32,155 nucleotides of DNA from Candidatus Accumulibacter adjunctus (GTDB lineage Bacteria; Pseudomonadota; Gammaproteobacteria; Burkholderiales; Rhodocyclaceae), in contig JFAX01000012.1 of the NCBI GenBank assembly GCA_000585015.1, positions 83,966-116,120 on the forward strand. The letters run 5' to 3'. The notes beneath the pieces were generated by a model. It was given only the letters and a program-made list of their open reading frames with translations. It made no database searches and was not told where the DNA came from. Positions 14,553-24,204 of the stretch are shown here, one piece after another. The number at the start of each line of letters is the position of its first letter. Position 1 is the first letter of the stretch. The position numbers and the translations under genes were made by a program.

Positions 14553-14639
14553 GCCCGGATGGTGGAATTGGTAGACACAAGGGACTTAAAATCCCTCGGC
14601 CTTGCGGCCTTGCCGGTTCGACCCCGGCTCCGGGCACCA
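14553..14639 (+). tRNA. leuZ: tRNA-Leu (UAA)
   Basis: This is an 87-nt class II tRNA. The acceptor GCCCGGA pairs with TCCGGGC. The anticodon stem GGGA/TCCC holds CTTAAAA (anticodon TAA), and a long variable arm CTCGGCCTTGCGGCCTTG follows. The T arm is CCGGTTCGACCCCGG, and the A discriminator plus CCA are encoded. The gene symbol is generic. Confidence 0.97.
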
Positions 14640-14680
14640 CGTCCACGTCTCTTGCTGCGCGCTTCGCGCTCCGGGTCCCG

Positions 14681-15130
14681 ATGATCATCTTTGACCTTGC
14701 ATGCCAGCACGACCACCAGTTCGAGGGCTGGTTCCAGTCGCGCGAGGATTTCGACAGCCAGCTCGCAGCCGGTCTCGTCAGTTGCCCGCATTGTGGCTCG
14801 GTCGAGATTCGGCGCGTGCCGTCGACGGTGCATCTCGGACGTTCCGGCACGCAGGCGGATTCGCCTCGCCGTCCCGTACCGCTCGCCGCACCGGTGGTCG
14901 ACGGGGGGGCGGGTTCCTTGACGGCGCTTCGCCATCTGACCGAGATGCTGCTTGCCCAGTGCGAGGATGTCGGCGACGAGTTCGCCGCGGAAGCGCGGCG
15001 GATTCATTATGTCGAGGCTCCCGAACGTTCGATTCGTGGCGTCGCCACTGCCGAAGAATACGAGGAACTGCTCGACGAGGGAATCGAAGTGTTCCGTCTG
15101 CAGCGGCTGAAGGCGGGTGATCTGCACTGA
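14681..15130 (+). CDS. DUF1178 family protein (zinc-ribbon-like)
   Basis: This 149-aa protein starts MIIFDLACQHDHQFEGWFQS and carries CPHCGSVEIRRVPS, the N-terminal C..H/CxxC pattern of DUF1178. The C-terminal HYVEAPERSIRGVATAEEYEELLDEGIEV is the most conserved part of the family. A variable linker rich in Pro joins the halves. The function is unknown; the four-residue metal site suggests zinc binding. The start at 14681 is fixed by the conserved MIIFDL opening, although its ribosome site is weak. It lies 41 bp after tRNA-Leu and may be read through from that promoter. Confidence 0.9.
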   Translation: MIIFDLACQHDHQFEGWFQSREDFDSQLAAGLVSCPHCGSVEIRRVPSTVHLGRSGTQADSPRRPVPLAAPVVDGGAGSLTALRHLTEMLLAQCEDVGDEFAAEARRIHYVEAPERSIRGVATAEEYEELLDEGIEVFRLQRLKAGDLH

Positions 15131-16351
<1,221 letters not shown>

Positions 16352-16375
16352 GCCGCCCACCGCGGCAGCCGGCGA

Positions 16376-16864
16376 TCAGCGCAGGGGCTCCCAGGTGGCG
16401 AAGCTCGCTGCCTGCCCGACGCTCGTCGCCGCTTCGCTGACGAGATTCCAGACCGTCGCGCCGCAGATGCGGAAGCGCTCGCCGCTCGCCGCGATGCGAA
16501 CGCCGCCGTAATCGTCGATGAACCCTTCGCGGGCAACGCGATCGAGCAGTCGCTGCCGTTCCTCGCGCGCCAGCGGTTCGGCCGAAAGTCGTGACGGCAG
16601 ACGGACGATCTCCCGCCACGACATCGCGAACAGTTCCTGCGCGGCGAGGTTGGCGTAGAAGAAGATCGGATCGGCTGCCGCATCGTGCGCCAGGACGATG
16701 AATGGCGCGCCGTAGAGCCGCCGCCCGAGATCGTCCGCTGCGTCGTCGGGCAGGAGGTCGCGGTGCAACAGCCGCGAATGGCTGGCGACGATGAGGCGTG
16801 CGCTTGCCGCCTGGAAGCCGTTGCCGGCGTCCGGCTCGCTGCGGTCGAAGGGGGCAGCCGTCAT
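16376..16864 (-). CDS. MEKHLA-domain protein (PAS-like sensor)
   Basis: This 162-aa protein has the MEKHLA pattern: IVASHSRLLHRDLL, YGAPFIVLAHDAAADPIFFYANLAAQELFAMSWREIVRLPSRLSAEPLAREERQRLLDRVAREGFIDDYGGVRIAASGERFRICGATVWNLV. The last part is the characteristic beta sheet. MEKHLA is related to PAS and is thought to sense small ligands; as a single-domain protein it has no output domain. The start is ATG 16864; a TTG 33 bases upstream with AGGTGG before it is an alternative. It lies 35 bp after the glycine-rich gene in the same direction and may be the last gene of that operon. It converges on frmA. Confidence 0.85.
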   Translation of the reverse strand: MTAAPFDRSEPDAGNGFQAASARLIVASHSRLLHRDLLPDDAADDLGRRLYGAPFIVLAHDAAADPIFFYANLAAQELFAMSWREIVRLPSRLSAEPLAREERQRLLDRVAREGFIDDYGGVRIAASGERFRICGATVWNLVSEAATSVGQAASFATWEPLR

Positions 16865-16899
16865 CGCCGCGCTGTCGTTCGCCGGCAATTCACCACCTC

Positions 16900-18123
16900 T
16901 CAGCCCGTCGTCGCCGCGGGCGCGACGTCCGCGGGCGGCAGCGCCGCCAGGGCCTGCGCCGCCGCGGCATGCAGATCGCTGCGCGCCTGCTCGGTGGCGT
17001 CGCCGGTCAGGTCGGCGAGCCACTGGTAGCGGGCCACTCCGCGCGGCCGCTTGGCGAGTGCGATGTCGCGCGCCGCCAGCGCACGGATCAGCTCGAGGTA
17101 GTCGAGCGGACACTCGCTCGCCAGTTCGGCGTTGCTCGCCGCCGTGCAGGAGACGGCATCCGGCAGCGCCCTTCCCGCCGCCGCCTGCTCGGCGACGACT
17201 TCGGCCGTGCTCGCCGCAGCCGCGCGCAGTTGCGCGAGACCGCTCATCAGCTCGCCCTGCAGTTCGTATTGCCAGTACCTGTCGATGTCGTGAATCTCGT
17301 AGCCGTGGCCGAGGTTGACCAGCAGCAGGTGTGCTCCATCGGCGCCGGGTTCGCCGCGCGCGCCGAAGTCGCCAGCTTGGCCTGCAGCACCGCCGCTGGC
17401 GCCGAGAACGGGCGTCGTCAGCAATGGCGTGCCGTGGCGGAGGACGATGCGGCCGCCGTTGCCGCCGTCGCCCGGTCGCCCGGGCAGGCCACCGCGGCCG
17501 CCCTGGCCGAGCGTGCCGAAACGCAGCCATGCCTGCGCGTGGCCGCCATAGCGGGCGCGCTGGTAGCTGTCGAGACCCGGCAGCAGCATCCGGACGATGC
17601 CCGCGATGGCGCCCGGTGGCACCGCCATGTCGCCGACGACAGGTCCGGCGTCGCGCCGGGCGTTCTGTCCGCTGACGTGCGCGAAACCGTCGCCGCCGCG
17701 CTGGCTGCGCCCGCCCGCGCTGCCGTTGGCGAGCAGCGCCGCCGTCCCCACGACCTCGTGCGCGCAGATCCGGATCAGGCCCCCGTCGTTGCCGCGCGGT
17801 CCGCCGGCACCCTGGCGACCGTCGAGGTGTTGCGCCGTGCCGTCGAGGCCGGGGTCGCGGGCCGCGGCGTCGAAGCCGGAGGTCGCCGCGCCGGAGACGT
17901 CGATGGCGCTGGCCGGCGCGAACTCGATCCGCCGCGCGAGGATCTCGACCGTTGCCCCGGGCAGCAGGCAGTGCCCGACGACGCGCACCGTGTCGGCACG
18001 GACGACGAGGTGCCGCGCGCGCCCGGTCGAAGCGCCGGCGAGCAGCACGGCGTCGAGGACGACGGCCGGCAGCAGGACCTGCACTGCCGGCCGCGCGGCC
18101 GCGGCTTGCGCGTTGCCGCTCAT
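16900..18123 (-). CDS. Glycine-rich, probably beta-solenoid protein; partner of the Tc-like protein
   Basis: I do not recognise a named family for this 407-aa protein. Residues ~12-80 alternate short strands and turns (HLVVRADTVRVVG, ATVEILARRIEFAPASAIDVSG), as in right-handed beta-helices. Residues ~100-265 contain three glycine-rich loops, each ending in a strand: GAGGPRGNDGGLIRIC, then GQGGRGGLPGRPGDGGNGGRIVLRH, then GARGEPGADGAHLLLV. Some triplets look collagen-like, but the repeats are too short for a triple helix. The C-terminal third is helical and Ala-rich. There is no signal peptide or membrane segment. Residues 39-78 align without gaps to residues ~64-103 of the protein encoded upstream (10 identities in 40). 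The start codon overlaps that gene's stop by ATGA, so the two are surely cotranslated. Confidence 0.8.
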   Translation of the reverse strand: MSGNAQAAAARPAVQVLLPAVVLDAVLLAGASTGRARHLVVRADTVRVVGHCLLPGATVEILARRIEFAPASAIDVSGAATSGFDAAARDPGLDGTAQHLDGRQGAGGPRGNDGGLIRICAHEVVGTAALLANGSAGGRSQRGGDGFAHVSGQNARRDAGPVVGDMAVPPGAIAGIVRMLLPGLDSYQRARYGGHAQAWLRFGTLGQGGRGGLPGRPGDGGNGGRIVLRHGTPLLTTPVLGASGGAAGQAGDFGARGEPGADGAHLLLVNLGHGYEIHDIDRYWQYELQGELMSGLAQLRAAAASTAEVVAEQAAAGRALPDAVSCTAASNAELASECPLDYLELIRALAARDIALAKRPRGVARYQWLADLTGDATEQARSDLHAAAAQALAALPPADVAPAATTG

Positions 18124-20504
18124 GGCGTCGTCCCGGCGCTGGCGTCGCTGGCATCGATGCCGGCCGCGGTACCCCTGAACTCGAGGCCGATCTCCTCGAT
18201 GTCAGCCAGATCGAGGTCCCGATTGAGGTCGGCCGGGATGTGGATGCGCCAGGTGGTGAAGGGCGTCGGCTCGAAGCGCGACTTGTCGGCGTCGTCGCCG
18301 TGCAGCGTGATGTGCACGCTGCGGCCCTGATGATCCCGTGCTTCAGCGTGCGCGCGGGGTGGCAGCAGGTTGTATTGGAAGGTACTGCTGAACGGGGCGG
18401 CGGCGAACTCGATCGGCCCGGCGGACGTGCGGTCGCGGTAAATGCCGGGCGTCGAGACGAGGATCGTGATGTTGCGATGGTACGGCTTGCTGCACACCAG
18501 CCAGACGTGAACCTCGGAAATGCGGATCCGCTCGACGCGCGGATAGTTGTTGAGCGAGATCGTCCACGACAGCGTACGTTCCGTCCTGAGTTCGTCGAGC
18601 GCGTGTCGTTCCCAGATGCGGTAGGCTGCCGGAGTCCAGGTCGAGGTGCGCTGCGCACCCTCGAGGAAGCGCGTCAGTTCCTCCTCGGCGTTGGCCAGCA
18701 GCGCGTACAGCGTCGCACCACTGTCCGTCAGCGACGGGGCGAAGCCCGGCTCGCGCAGCGTGCAATAGCGGTAGGCATCGCGCATGTTGCCGATGGCGCG
18801 GACGAGCTGCAGCTTCAGCTGGTCCTGGATGCGCTCGTGGAACATCAGCGTCGCGCGATCGATTTCGGCGCGCTGGCCGAGCGCCTTGCGTCTGGCCTCG
18901 ACGGCTGCCGCGTCGCTCGTGTCGCGCTGCTGTTCCCACTCGCGCTGCAGGCGCACCTGCATGCAGCGTGCCTGATGGACGCCGGTGTTGACGGCTTCTT
19001 CGGAGAGGATGAGGAAGACCTCGATTGCCGCGAGCAGTTCGCTCGCGCCGCCGATGTCCATCTTCAGCGCGTCGTCGAAGGCGGCGCGGACCTCGACGCG
19101 CAGCGCTTGCCAATCGGCCACGCTCACCGGCTCGAGCCCGGACGCCGGGTCGCTCCAGCTCGCCAGACTGCTGGCCTGGGTGACGGCCTGGCGGCCGGCG
19201 ATGTTCTTCGCGACGGCCTCGTACACCTTCTGTGCGGTCATCATCAGCTCGAGGGTGGCGCGCACCGCCTTCACCAGATCCCAGATCCGGTTCAGGATCT
19301 GCAGCAGCCGGCTCAGTTGTTGGGCCGCAGTGGCCGCTCCCTGCACACCCTGGGCGGCAGCGGTGGGGCCGCTCGCGCTGCCGAAGAGCGTCGCCACGAC
19401 GCCGACGACGACGGCCAGGACGGCAGCGCCGATGCCCACCCCGGCCTCCAGCTTGAGTTGCCGGGTCTTCTCGTCGCAGCCGTCCTGGAACGTCTTCCGC
19501 GCCTGCTCGAGCTTGCCTTTCTGCGCCTCGAGCTTCCTGCGGCTGGCAGCGCAGGCCGCCGCCGCCGCCGCCTCATCCTTGCGCGCCTCCTGCAGGAGGC
19601 TCTGCGACAGGGCTGCACAGTTGCGATAGTGGCCGAGGACGACCTCCGCATCGCCATTGCGCAGCCCGATGTCGGCGACGGCGTCGAACAGGTGGGTGCA
19701 CTCCTCGTCGATGGCGCGCAGTGCGTTCGCCGTCTTCTCGGCGAGATGGCTGTAACGCTCGAGGCGCAGGCTCGGGACGACGTGCAGCTGTGGCCGCAGC
19801 GAGCGCAGGCGCGCGAGGAGCAGGGCGCTCTCCAGTGCCAGCCGCACATCGCCGGCGACGTGTGTCTGCGAGCGGTTGACCCAGCTCGCCATGCACGCCG
19901 GCAGCTCGGCAATCTGCGCCGCAGCGCCGGCGCCGCAACTGCAGAGACGCATCGCGGTCAGCAGCTGCAGTTCGCCGAGCAGGCGGTCCCCCGGCGGTAC
20001 CTCGTCGGTCGCTTCGAGGGTGATCAGCGCGTCACCGGTGGCGTCGCGCGCGCACTTCAGGTGGACTCGCCGGGACATCTCGTCAGGCGGCAGTTGCGGC
20101 GCGAAACCGAGGAAACTGATCCAGGGCGCGGCGGAATCATCGAGCAGCAGTTCGTCGCAGACGATCTCGAGCACGCAGTCGCCGCCATCCGCCGCCGGAT
20201 CCACCTGCAGCAGGCCGCCGCTGCCCACCTCGATGCGGCGGACGTGGATGCGCACGGCCTGTGCGCTGAAACCGACGGCGGCGCCGATGCGCAGGACGTC
20301 GGCGTCGATCTCGATGGCGTCAGCGTCGACGTCGCGGCGGCGCAGTGCCGCCGCGACCTCGGCCAGATCGACGAAGAGGTCGCGAACCCTGGCCGGGCGC
20401 CCGGCGAGGAACTGCTGGTCGACCGACCACGCCGGTGCCGCCTGCGTGCCGGCAAAGGAACGGGTCGGCGGGAAGATCTCGGGCCAGCACGGAAACGCGC
20501 TCAT
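18120..20504 (-). CDS. Large helical protein with hydrophobic hairpin segment and Tc-toxin-like C-terminal domain
   Basis: This ~794-aa protein has no name I can give. Visible parts in order: a strand-rich N-terminal module (~60-120) shared with the next gene; a long helical region with coiled-coil character (~215-350); a hydrophobic segment GVGIGAAVLAVVVGVVATLF (~355-376) followed by Gly/Ala-rich sequence; more amphipathic helices (~390-630); and a C-terminal beta domain (~644-780). That end (RTLSWTISLNNYPRVERIRISEVHVWL, then SRFEPTPFTTWRIHIPADLNR and DLADIEEIGLEFRGTA) resembles the TcB-binding end of Tc toxin A subunits, where PFEGAG..SWRLELP and IADV..HLSYTA occur. The helical/hairpin plan recalls alpha-pore-forming toxins. 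No signal peptide is seen. The start is one of two adjacent ATGs (20507 or 20504); a third lies at 20537. Confidence 0.75.
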   Translation of the reverse strand: MSAFPCWPEIFPPTRSFAGTQAAPAWSVDQQFLAGRPARVRDLFVDLAEVAAALRRRDVDADAIEIDADVLRIGAAVGFSAQAVRIHVRRIEVGSGGLLQVDPAADGGDCVLEIVCDELLLDDSAAPWISFLGFAPQLPPDEMSRRVHLKCARDATGDALITLEATDEVPPGDRLLGELQLLTAMRLCSCGAGAAAQIAELPACMASWVNRSQTHVAGDVRLALESALLLARLRSLRPQLHVVPSLRLERYSHLAEKTANALRAIDEECTHLFDAVADIGLRNGDAEVVLGHYRNCAALSQSLLQEARKDEAAAAAACAASRRKLEAQKGKLEQARKTFQDGCDEKTRQLKLEAGVGIGAAVLAVVVGVVATLFGSASGPTAAAQGVQGAATAAQQLSRLLQILNRIWDLVKAVRATLELMMTAQKVYEAVAKNIAGRQAVTQASSLASWSDPASGLEPVSVADWQALRVEVRAAFDDALKMDIGGASELLAAIEVFLILSEEAVNTGVHQARCMQVRLQREWEQQRDTSDAAAVEARRKALGQRAEIDRATLMFHERIQDQLKLQLVRAIGNMRDAYRYCTLREPGFAPSLTDSGATLYALLANAEEELTRFLEGAQRTSTWTPAAYRIWERHALDELRTERTLSWTISLNNYPRVERIRISEVHVWLVCSKPYHRNITILVSTPGIYRDRTSAGPIEFAAAPFSSTFQYNLLPPRAHAEARDHQGRSVHITLHGDDADKSRFEPTPFTTWRIHIPADLNRDLDLADIEEIGLEFRGTAAGIDASDASAGTTP

Positions 20505-20690
20505 CATTCTCGACGACTGGCAAGCCAACGATGGCAACGGGAGTATATGAGGGGCGGGCGAGGGGCGTCAATCGTCGCCGGGGAGGTGGCCGGTGTGGCG
20601 CGCGGTGCGGCCCGGTGGCGGCCGAGGACAAGGTCCGGGCGGATCGTCAGGCGCACTCGGCGCATCATCGCTGCGCTGTCGCGGCTTGCG

Positions 20691-22610
20691 TCAGGCGGCG
20701 ACGACGACCCGGTTGCGTCCGCTGCGCTTGGCTTCGTAGAGCGCGGCATCCGCCGCCTCGATCAGCGCCTGGCTGTCCTTGAAGCCGCTCGAGAGGTTGG
20801 CGACGCCGACGCTGAGGGTGACGGGAATCGCCTGCTGCTCCCAGATGAAGGCGTACTTCTCGACCAGGCTGCGGATGCGTTCGGCAATCTGCGCCGCAGC
20901 ACGGACGCTGGCATTCGGCAGGACGGCAGCAAACTCTTCACCGCCGTAGCGGAAGACCAGGTCCTCGACACGCGAGGCGCGCTTCAGCAGGTCGGCGAGC
21001 TGCCGCAGGACGGCATCGCCGGCAGCATGACCGTAGCCGTCGTTGATGCGCTTGAAGTGGTCGATGTCGAGCAGCAGGCAGGCCATCGGCAGCCCGTTGG
21101 AGTGGGCGAACGTCCACTCCGAGGCGAGGTAGTCGAGGCCGTGGCGGCGGTTCGGCAGCTGCGTCAGCGCGTCGGTCAGCGCGTCCCGCAGCAGGCGGCG
21201 GTGGGTGACGGCGAATTCGTCGGTCGAGCGCATGATGCCGCGCCGCTCACGCTGGATCTCTTCGCGCAGCAGCAGCATGCGCGTCGCCGTGTTGAGGCGG
21301 ACGCGCAGCGTATGGATACCCACCGGTTTGACGAGGACGTCGTCGGCACCGGCGTCGATCGCTTCGAGGACGTGCGCTTCACTGCCCGGCGAGGCGAGCA
21401 GCAGTGCGTAGCTCTCCTTGCCCGCCGGCGTCTGGCGCAGGATGCGGCAGAATAGCGCCGGTTTCAGTCCGGGCATGGCCATGTCGGCAATGACGATCTG
21501 GGCTGGCTCGCGGAGGACCTGCTTGAGGTCGTCGATGTGGCTGTCGACGAGCACCGGCTGGTGGCCGAGGCTTTCGATCTGCTGCATCAGCGTCGGCAGT
21601 TCCGCCACCGGGATGCCGACCAGTTGCACGTGCAGGCGCGGCGCGCTGAGTCCGCCGTCCGGTTCCTGGGTGGCCGGGCTGACCCGTCGGCTGGGCGGGC
21701 TGGCCGCCAGGATCTCGGCGAAAGGGGGCATCTCGTGCGTGCGCACCTGCAGCATGGCGCCCCACTCGCGCCAGCGGCGGACCGTCCGGTCAGCCATGTC
21801 GTTCAGTGCGTCACCGCTGATGCCGAGTCGCGCAGCGCGCGTCAGCAGGCCGGGCAGCAGGCTCCAGCGCGCATCCTCTTCGGCCATGCAGACTTCGGCC
21901 AGCGCCCGCGCAAAGTGCAGCGAGTGGGTCAGCGTCTGCACCCGCGAGCCGTCGCGAAAGCCTGCGAGGTCCGGCTGTTCGTGATGGTAGGCGGCCTGGA
22001 TCAGCAAGTCCGGTAGACCCCATTCGGCGAGCATCGTCGCGCCCAGTTGCTGGTGGTCCATCTCCAGGCAATCACGTTCCAGGGTCGCCAGGCTGGCGCC
22101 GCCTTCCTTCGCCTTGAGCAGAATGACGGCGTATTCTTCCGGGTAGAGCGAAGCCATCGCCAGCTCGCCGACGCGCGCCAGCAAACCGATGGTGAATAGC
22201 TCCTCGCTCGAAATCTGGGCAAACTGGGCGAGTTCCTGGCAGGCGATGGCGGTTGCCAGCGAGTGTCCCCAGAAGGCCCCGTAGTCGAAGGCCGAACACT
22301 GTCCGCTGCTGTGCGTATGCATCACCGACAGGCTGATCACCAGTTCGCGCACGCGGAACGCACCGAGGGCAACGATCGCCCGCTGCAGCGAGACGATCGG
22401 TCGCGTGCGGCCGAAGGCGGCGGCGTTGGCGAACTTCAGCAGGCGGCCGGCGATCGCCGGGTCGGACTGCACCAGTTGCACCAGATCGGAGACGCGAAAA
22501 TCGTCACGCTGCAGCAGCTTGATGATCGAGAAGGCGACACCCTCGGGTGAAGGCAACTTGCCCGTTGCCTTCATCGAGTCATAGCGCTGTGGAGGAACGA
22601 AGTGGATCAA
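20691..22610 (-). CDS. HDOD-REC-GGDEF signalling protein (putative diguanylate cyclase)
   Basis: This 639-aa protein has three domains. HDOD covers residues ~15-215, with a partly degenerate HD-like core (GHSLATAIACQELAQ and YHHEQPDL). A receiver domain spans ~325-445, with phosphoacceptor D376 in VIADMAMPG and K428 in VLVKPVG. A GGDEF domain spans ~475-639, with YGGEEF (556-560), DIDHFKRINDGYGHAAGD, and an RxxD product-inhibition site (R547-D550) exactly five residues before it. The cyclase should therefore be active and feedback-inhibited by c-di-GMP. The start appears to be TTG at 22610 with GAGG five bases before it; an ATG at 22574 lacks a ribosome site. No histidine kinase gene is adjacent, so the phosphodonor is unknown. 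Confidence 0.93.
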   Translation of the reverse strand: MIHFVPPQRYDSMKATGKLPSPEGVAFSIIKLLQRDDFRVSDLVQLVQSDPAIAGRLLKFANAAAFGRTRPIVSLQRAIVALGAFRVRELVISLSVMHTHSSGQCSAFDYGAFWGHSLATAIACQELAQFAQISSEELFTIGLLARVGELAMASLYPEEYAVILLKAKEGGASLATLERDCLEMDHQQLGATMLAEWGLPDLLIQAAYHHEQPDLAGFRDGSRVQTLTHSLHFARALAEVCMAEEDARWSLLPGLLTRAARLGISGDALNDMADRTVRRWREWGAMLQVRTHEMPPFAEILAASPPSRRVSPATQEPDGGLSAPRLHVQLVGIPVAELPTLMQQIESLGHQPVLVDSHIDDLKQVLREPAQIVIADMAMPGLKPALFCRILRQTPAGKESYALLLASPGSEAHVLEAIDAGADDVLVKPVGIHTLRVRLNTATRMLLLREEIQRERRGIMRSTDEFAVTHRRLLRDALTDALTQLPNRRHGLDYLASEWTFAHSNGLPMACLLLDIDHFKRINDGYGHAAGDAVLRQLADLLKRASRVEDLVFRYGGEEFAAVLPNASVRAAAQIAERIRSLVEKYAFIWEQQAIPVTLSVGVANLSSGFKDSQALIEAADAALYEAKRSGRNRVVVAA

Positions 22611-22831
22611 GCAGGCCTCAGGTCCGTGGTGTGCGCGCGATTATGCTACAAAACCGGGCGCACCGCCGGCAGCGGATCCCCTGTCCGCGTTGTCGCGTGC
22701 GGTCGCTGCCACGACGGCGATGGTCGCCAGCACGAGTGAGGCGTCACCAGGGCATAACGCCCGCACATGGCGCCAGTGTAGCTATACTTGCGCCGGTGCG
22801 CGAACTGCATGCCTGCAAAGAGGGGGTGAGA

Positions 22832-24121
22832 ATGAGATCAGTAGTCGGCCGGGAGGCACTAAGCGGCGCCATCGGCGCCTTTCTGCTGCTGTCGGCGGAC
22901 GCCGCTCTGGCGCAGGAATCGCCGCCGCTTGCGGCGGTCACAGCGGCTGAGCCTGCGGCCGCGGCGGCAGCGCCGGTACCGCGGCAGCCTTTCCGTCGCA
23001 GCATCGAGGATGCGGCCAACCTTGCCGGTGGGCTGGCAGTGAGGTTGGGCAGGGCGACCTATCGCGAAGGCGAGCCGGTGACGCTGAGCATCGACGTGCC
23101 GCGCGCCGGTCATCTGAACCTCGTCAGCGTCGGTCCGGACGATGTCGCGACGCTGATCTTTCCGAATCGGCAGCAGACCGACAACCGGGTGGCTGCAGGA
23201 AGCTTGCGCATCCCCGGCGAGCCGCCGCAGTCGCCGGAACTGATGGCGAAGCCTGCCGGGGTGACGCTGCTGGCCGCCTTTCTCAGTCAGGAGCCACTCG
23301 ACCTGCAGCCCAGTGGCAGCGGGCCCGACGCACCGCCGGCGGACGACGCGTTCGCGCGCCTGCTGCCGGCAGCCCGTACGCAGCTCGAGAAGCTGGCGGC
23401 GCGGAGCTTCACGGGCCTGCCGCGGACGGCGCCGCTGCAGGGCGGAGTCACCTATCTGCTGGTGTGCGCGCCCGCTGGCACCTGCGACGCCGCGAGCCTG
23501 GCGCCGGCGACCGGTTCGCCGTCGCCCGCCGAGCGGCTGACGCCGGGTCTGCTGCTCGAAGGCGAGACCGACCTGGCGTTGCCCAAGGGGGCCTGGCTGC
23601 GCCGAATTCCGGAGAAGGGCCAGCGGCTGACGCGGCTGTCGGAAGGTTTCGTGCCGCGCCTCTATACCAATGCCGACAACCATTGCAGCATCGGCTACGG
23701 GCACGTGGTGCGGCAGGAGGCGTGCTCGGGCGCCGAGCCAGCGGCGCTGCGCCGCGGCATCAGCGAGGCGCAGGCGGAGGCGATGTTGGCCGAAAGCCTG
23801 CGGCGCGCGCAGCGGGCGGTGATGAGCCTGGTGAAGACCCCGCTCAGCGACGGGCAGTACGCCGCGCTCTGCGACTTCACCTACAACGTGGGCGCGACGA
23901 AGCTGCAGAACTCGACGCTGCTGCAGCTGATCAATGCCGGCGAGCATGAGCGCGTCCCTGCCGAACTGCGGCGCTGGACTGTCGTCGGCGGCAAGGAGCA
24001 GCGCGGCCTGAAGCTGCGCCGCGAGCGCCAGATCGGGCTCTACTTCGAGGGCCAGCCGGTTCCCAGGACGCCGCCGGGCGGCGAGCCGGCGACGCCGATC
24101 GATATCCGGGTTGGCGGCTAG
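22832..24121 (+). CDS. Secreted DUF4384 + GH24 lysozyme-like protein
   Basis: This 429-aa protein has a signal peptide (cleavage near ALA-QE, residues 27/28) and then an Ala/Pro linker. A DUF4384 domain follows (~65-215: YREGEPVTLSIDVPRAGHLNLVSV, LIFPNRQQTDNRVAAGSLRIP). The C-terminus (~260-415) is a phage-lysozyme-type GH24 domain: LTRLSEGFVPRLYTNADNHCSIGYGHVV, then YAALCDFTYNVG and LRRWTVVGGKEQRGLKLRRERQIGLY. The general acid Glu is present (E271), but the usual Asp nine residues on is Asn (N280) and the usual Thr is Ser (S286). It should act on peptidoglycan in the periplasm or outside the cell, either as a lysozyme or as a peptidoglycan-binding relic. ATG 22832 follows AGGGGG; TATACT at 22783 is a possible -10. 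Confidence 0.88.
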   Translation: MRSVVGREALSGAIGAFLLLSADAALAQESPPLAAVTAAEPAAAAAAPVPRQPFRRSIEDAANLAGGLAVRLGRATYREGEPVTLSIDVPRAGHLNLVSVGPDDVATLIFPNRQQTDNRVAAGSLRIPGEPPQSPELMAKPAGVTLLAAFLSQEPLDLQPSGSGPDAPPADDAFARLLPAARTQLEKLAARSFTGLPRTAPLQGGVTYLLVCAPAGTCDAASLAPATGSPSPAERLTPGLLLEGETDLALPKGAWLRRIPEKGQRLTRLSEGFVPRLYTNADNHCSIGYGHVVRQEACSGAEPAALRRGISEAQAEAMLAESLRRAQRAVMSLVKTPLSDGQYAALCDFTYNVGATKLQNSTLLQLINAGEHERVPAELRRWTVVGGKEQRGLKLRRERQIGLYFEGQPVPRTPPGGEPATPIDIRVGG

Positions 24122-24204
24122 ACGGCCGGGCAGGAGCGTGGCAGCGGTCGTTTCTTGATCGGCAGCAAAGCCGCGGGCAGCGCGCGCTGCTTAAGATGCG
24201 TGGC

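Noticed and set aside
17450-17830. Collagen-like triple helix in the glycine-rich protein
   Set aside because: Gly-X-Y triplets run for only a few units and are broken by hydrophobic strands, which fits turns of a beta-solenoid better.
17952-21455. A 1167-codon open frame on the plus strand, opposite the Tc-like operon
   Set aside because: It mirrors three real minus-strand genes, crosses their boundaries, and has an Arg/Gln/Asp-rich composition with no motif. Long mirror frames are expected at this GC content.
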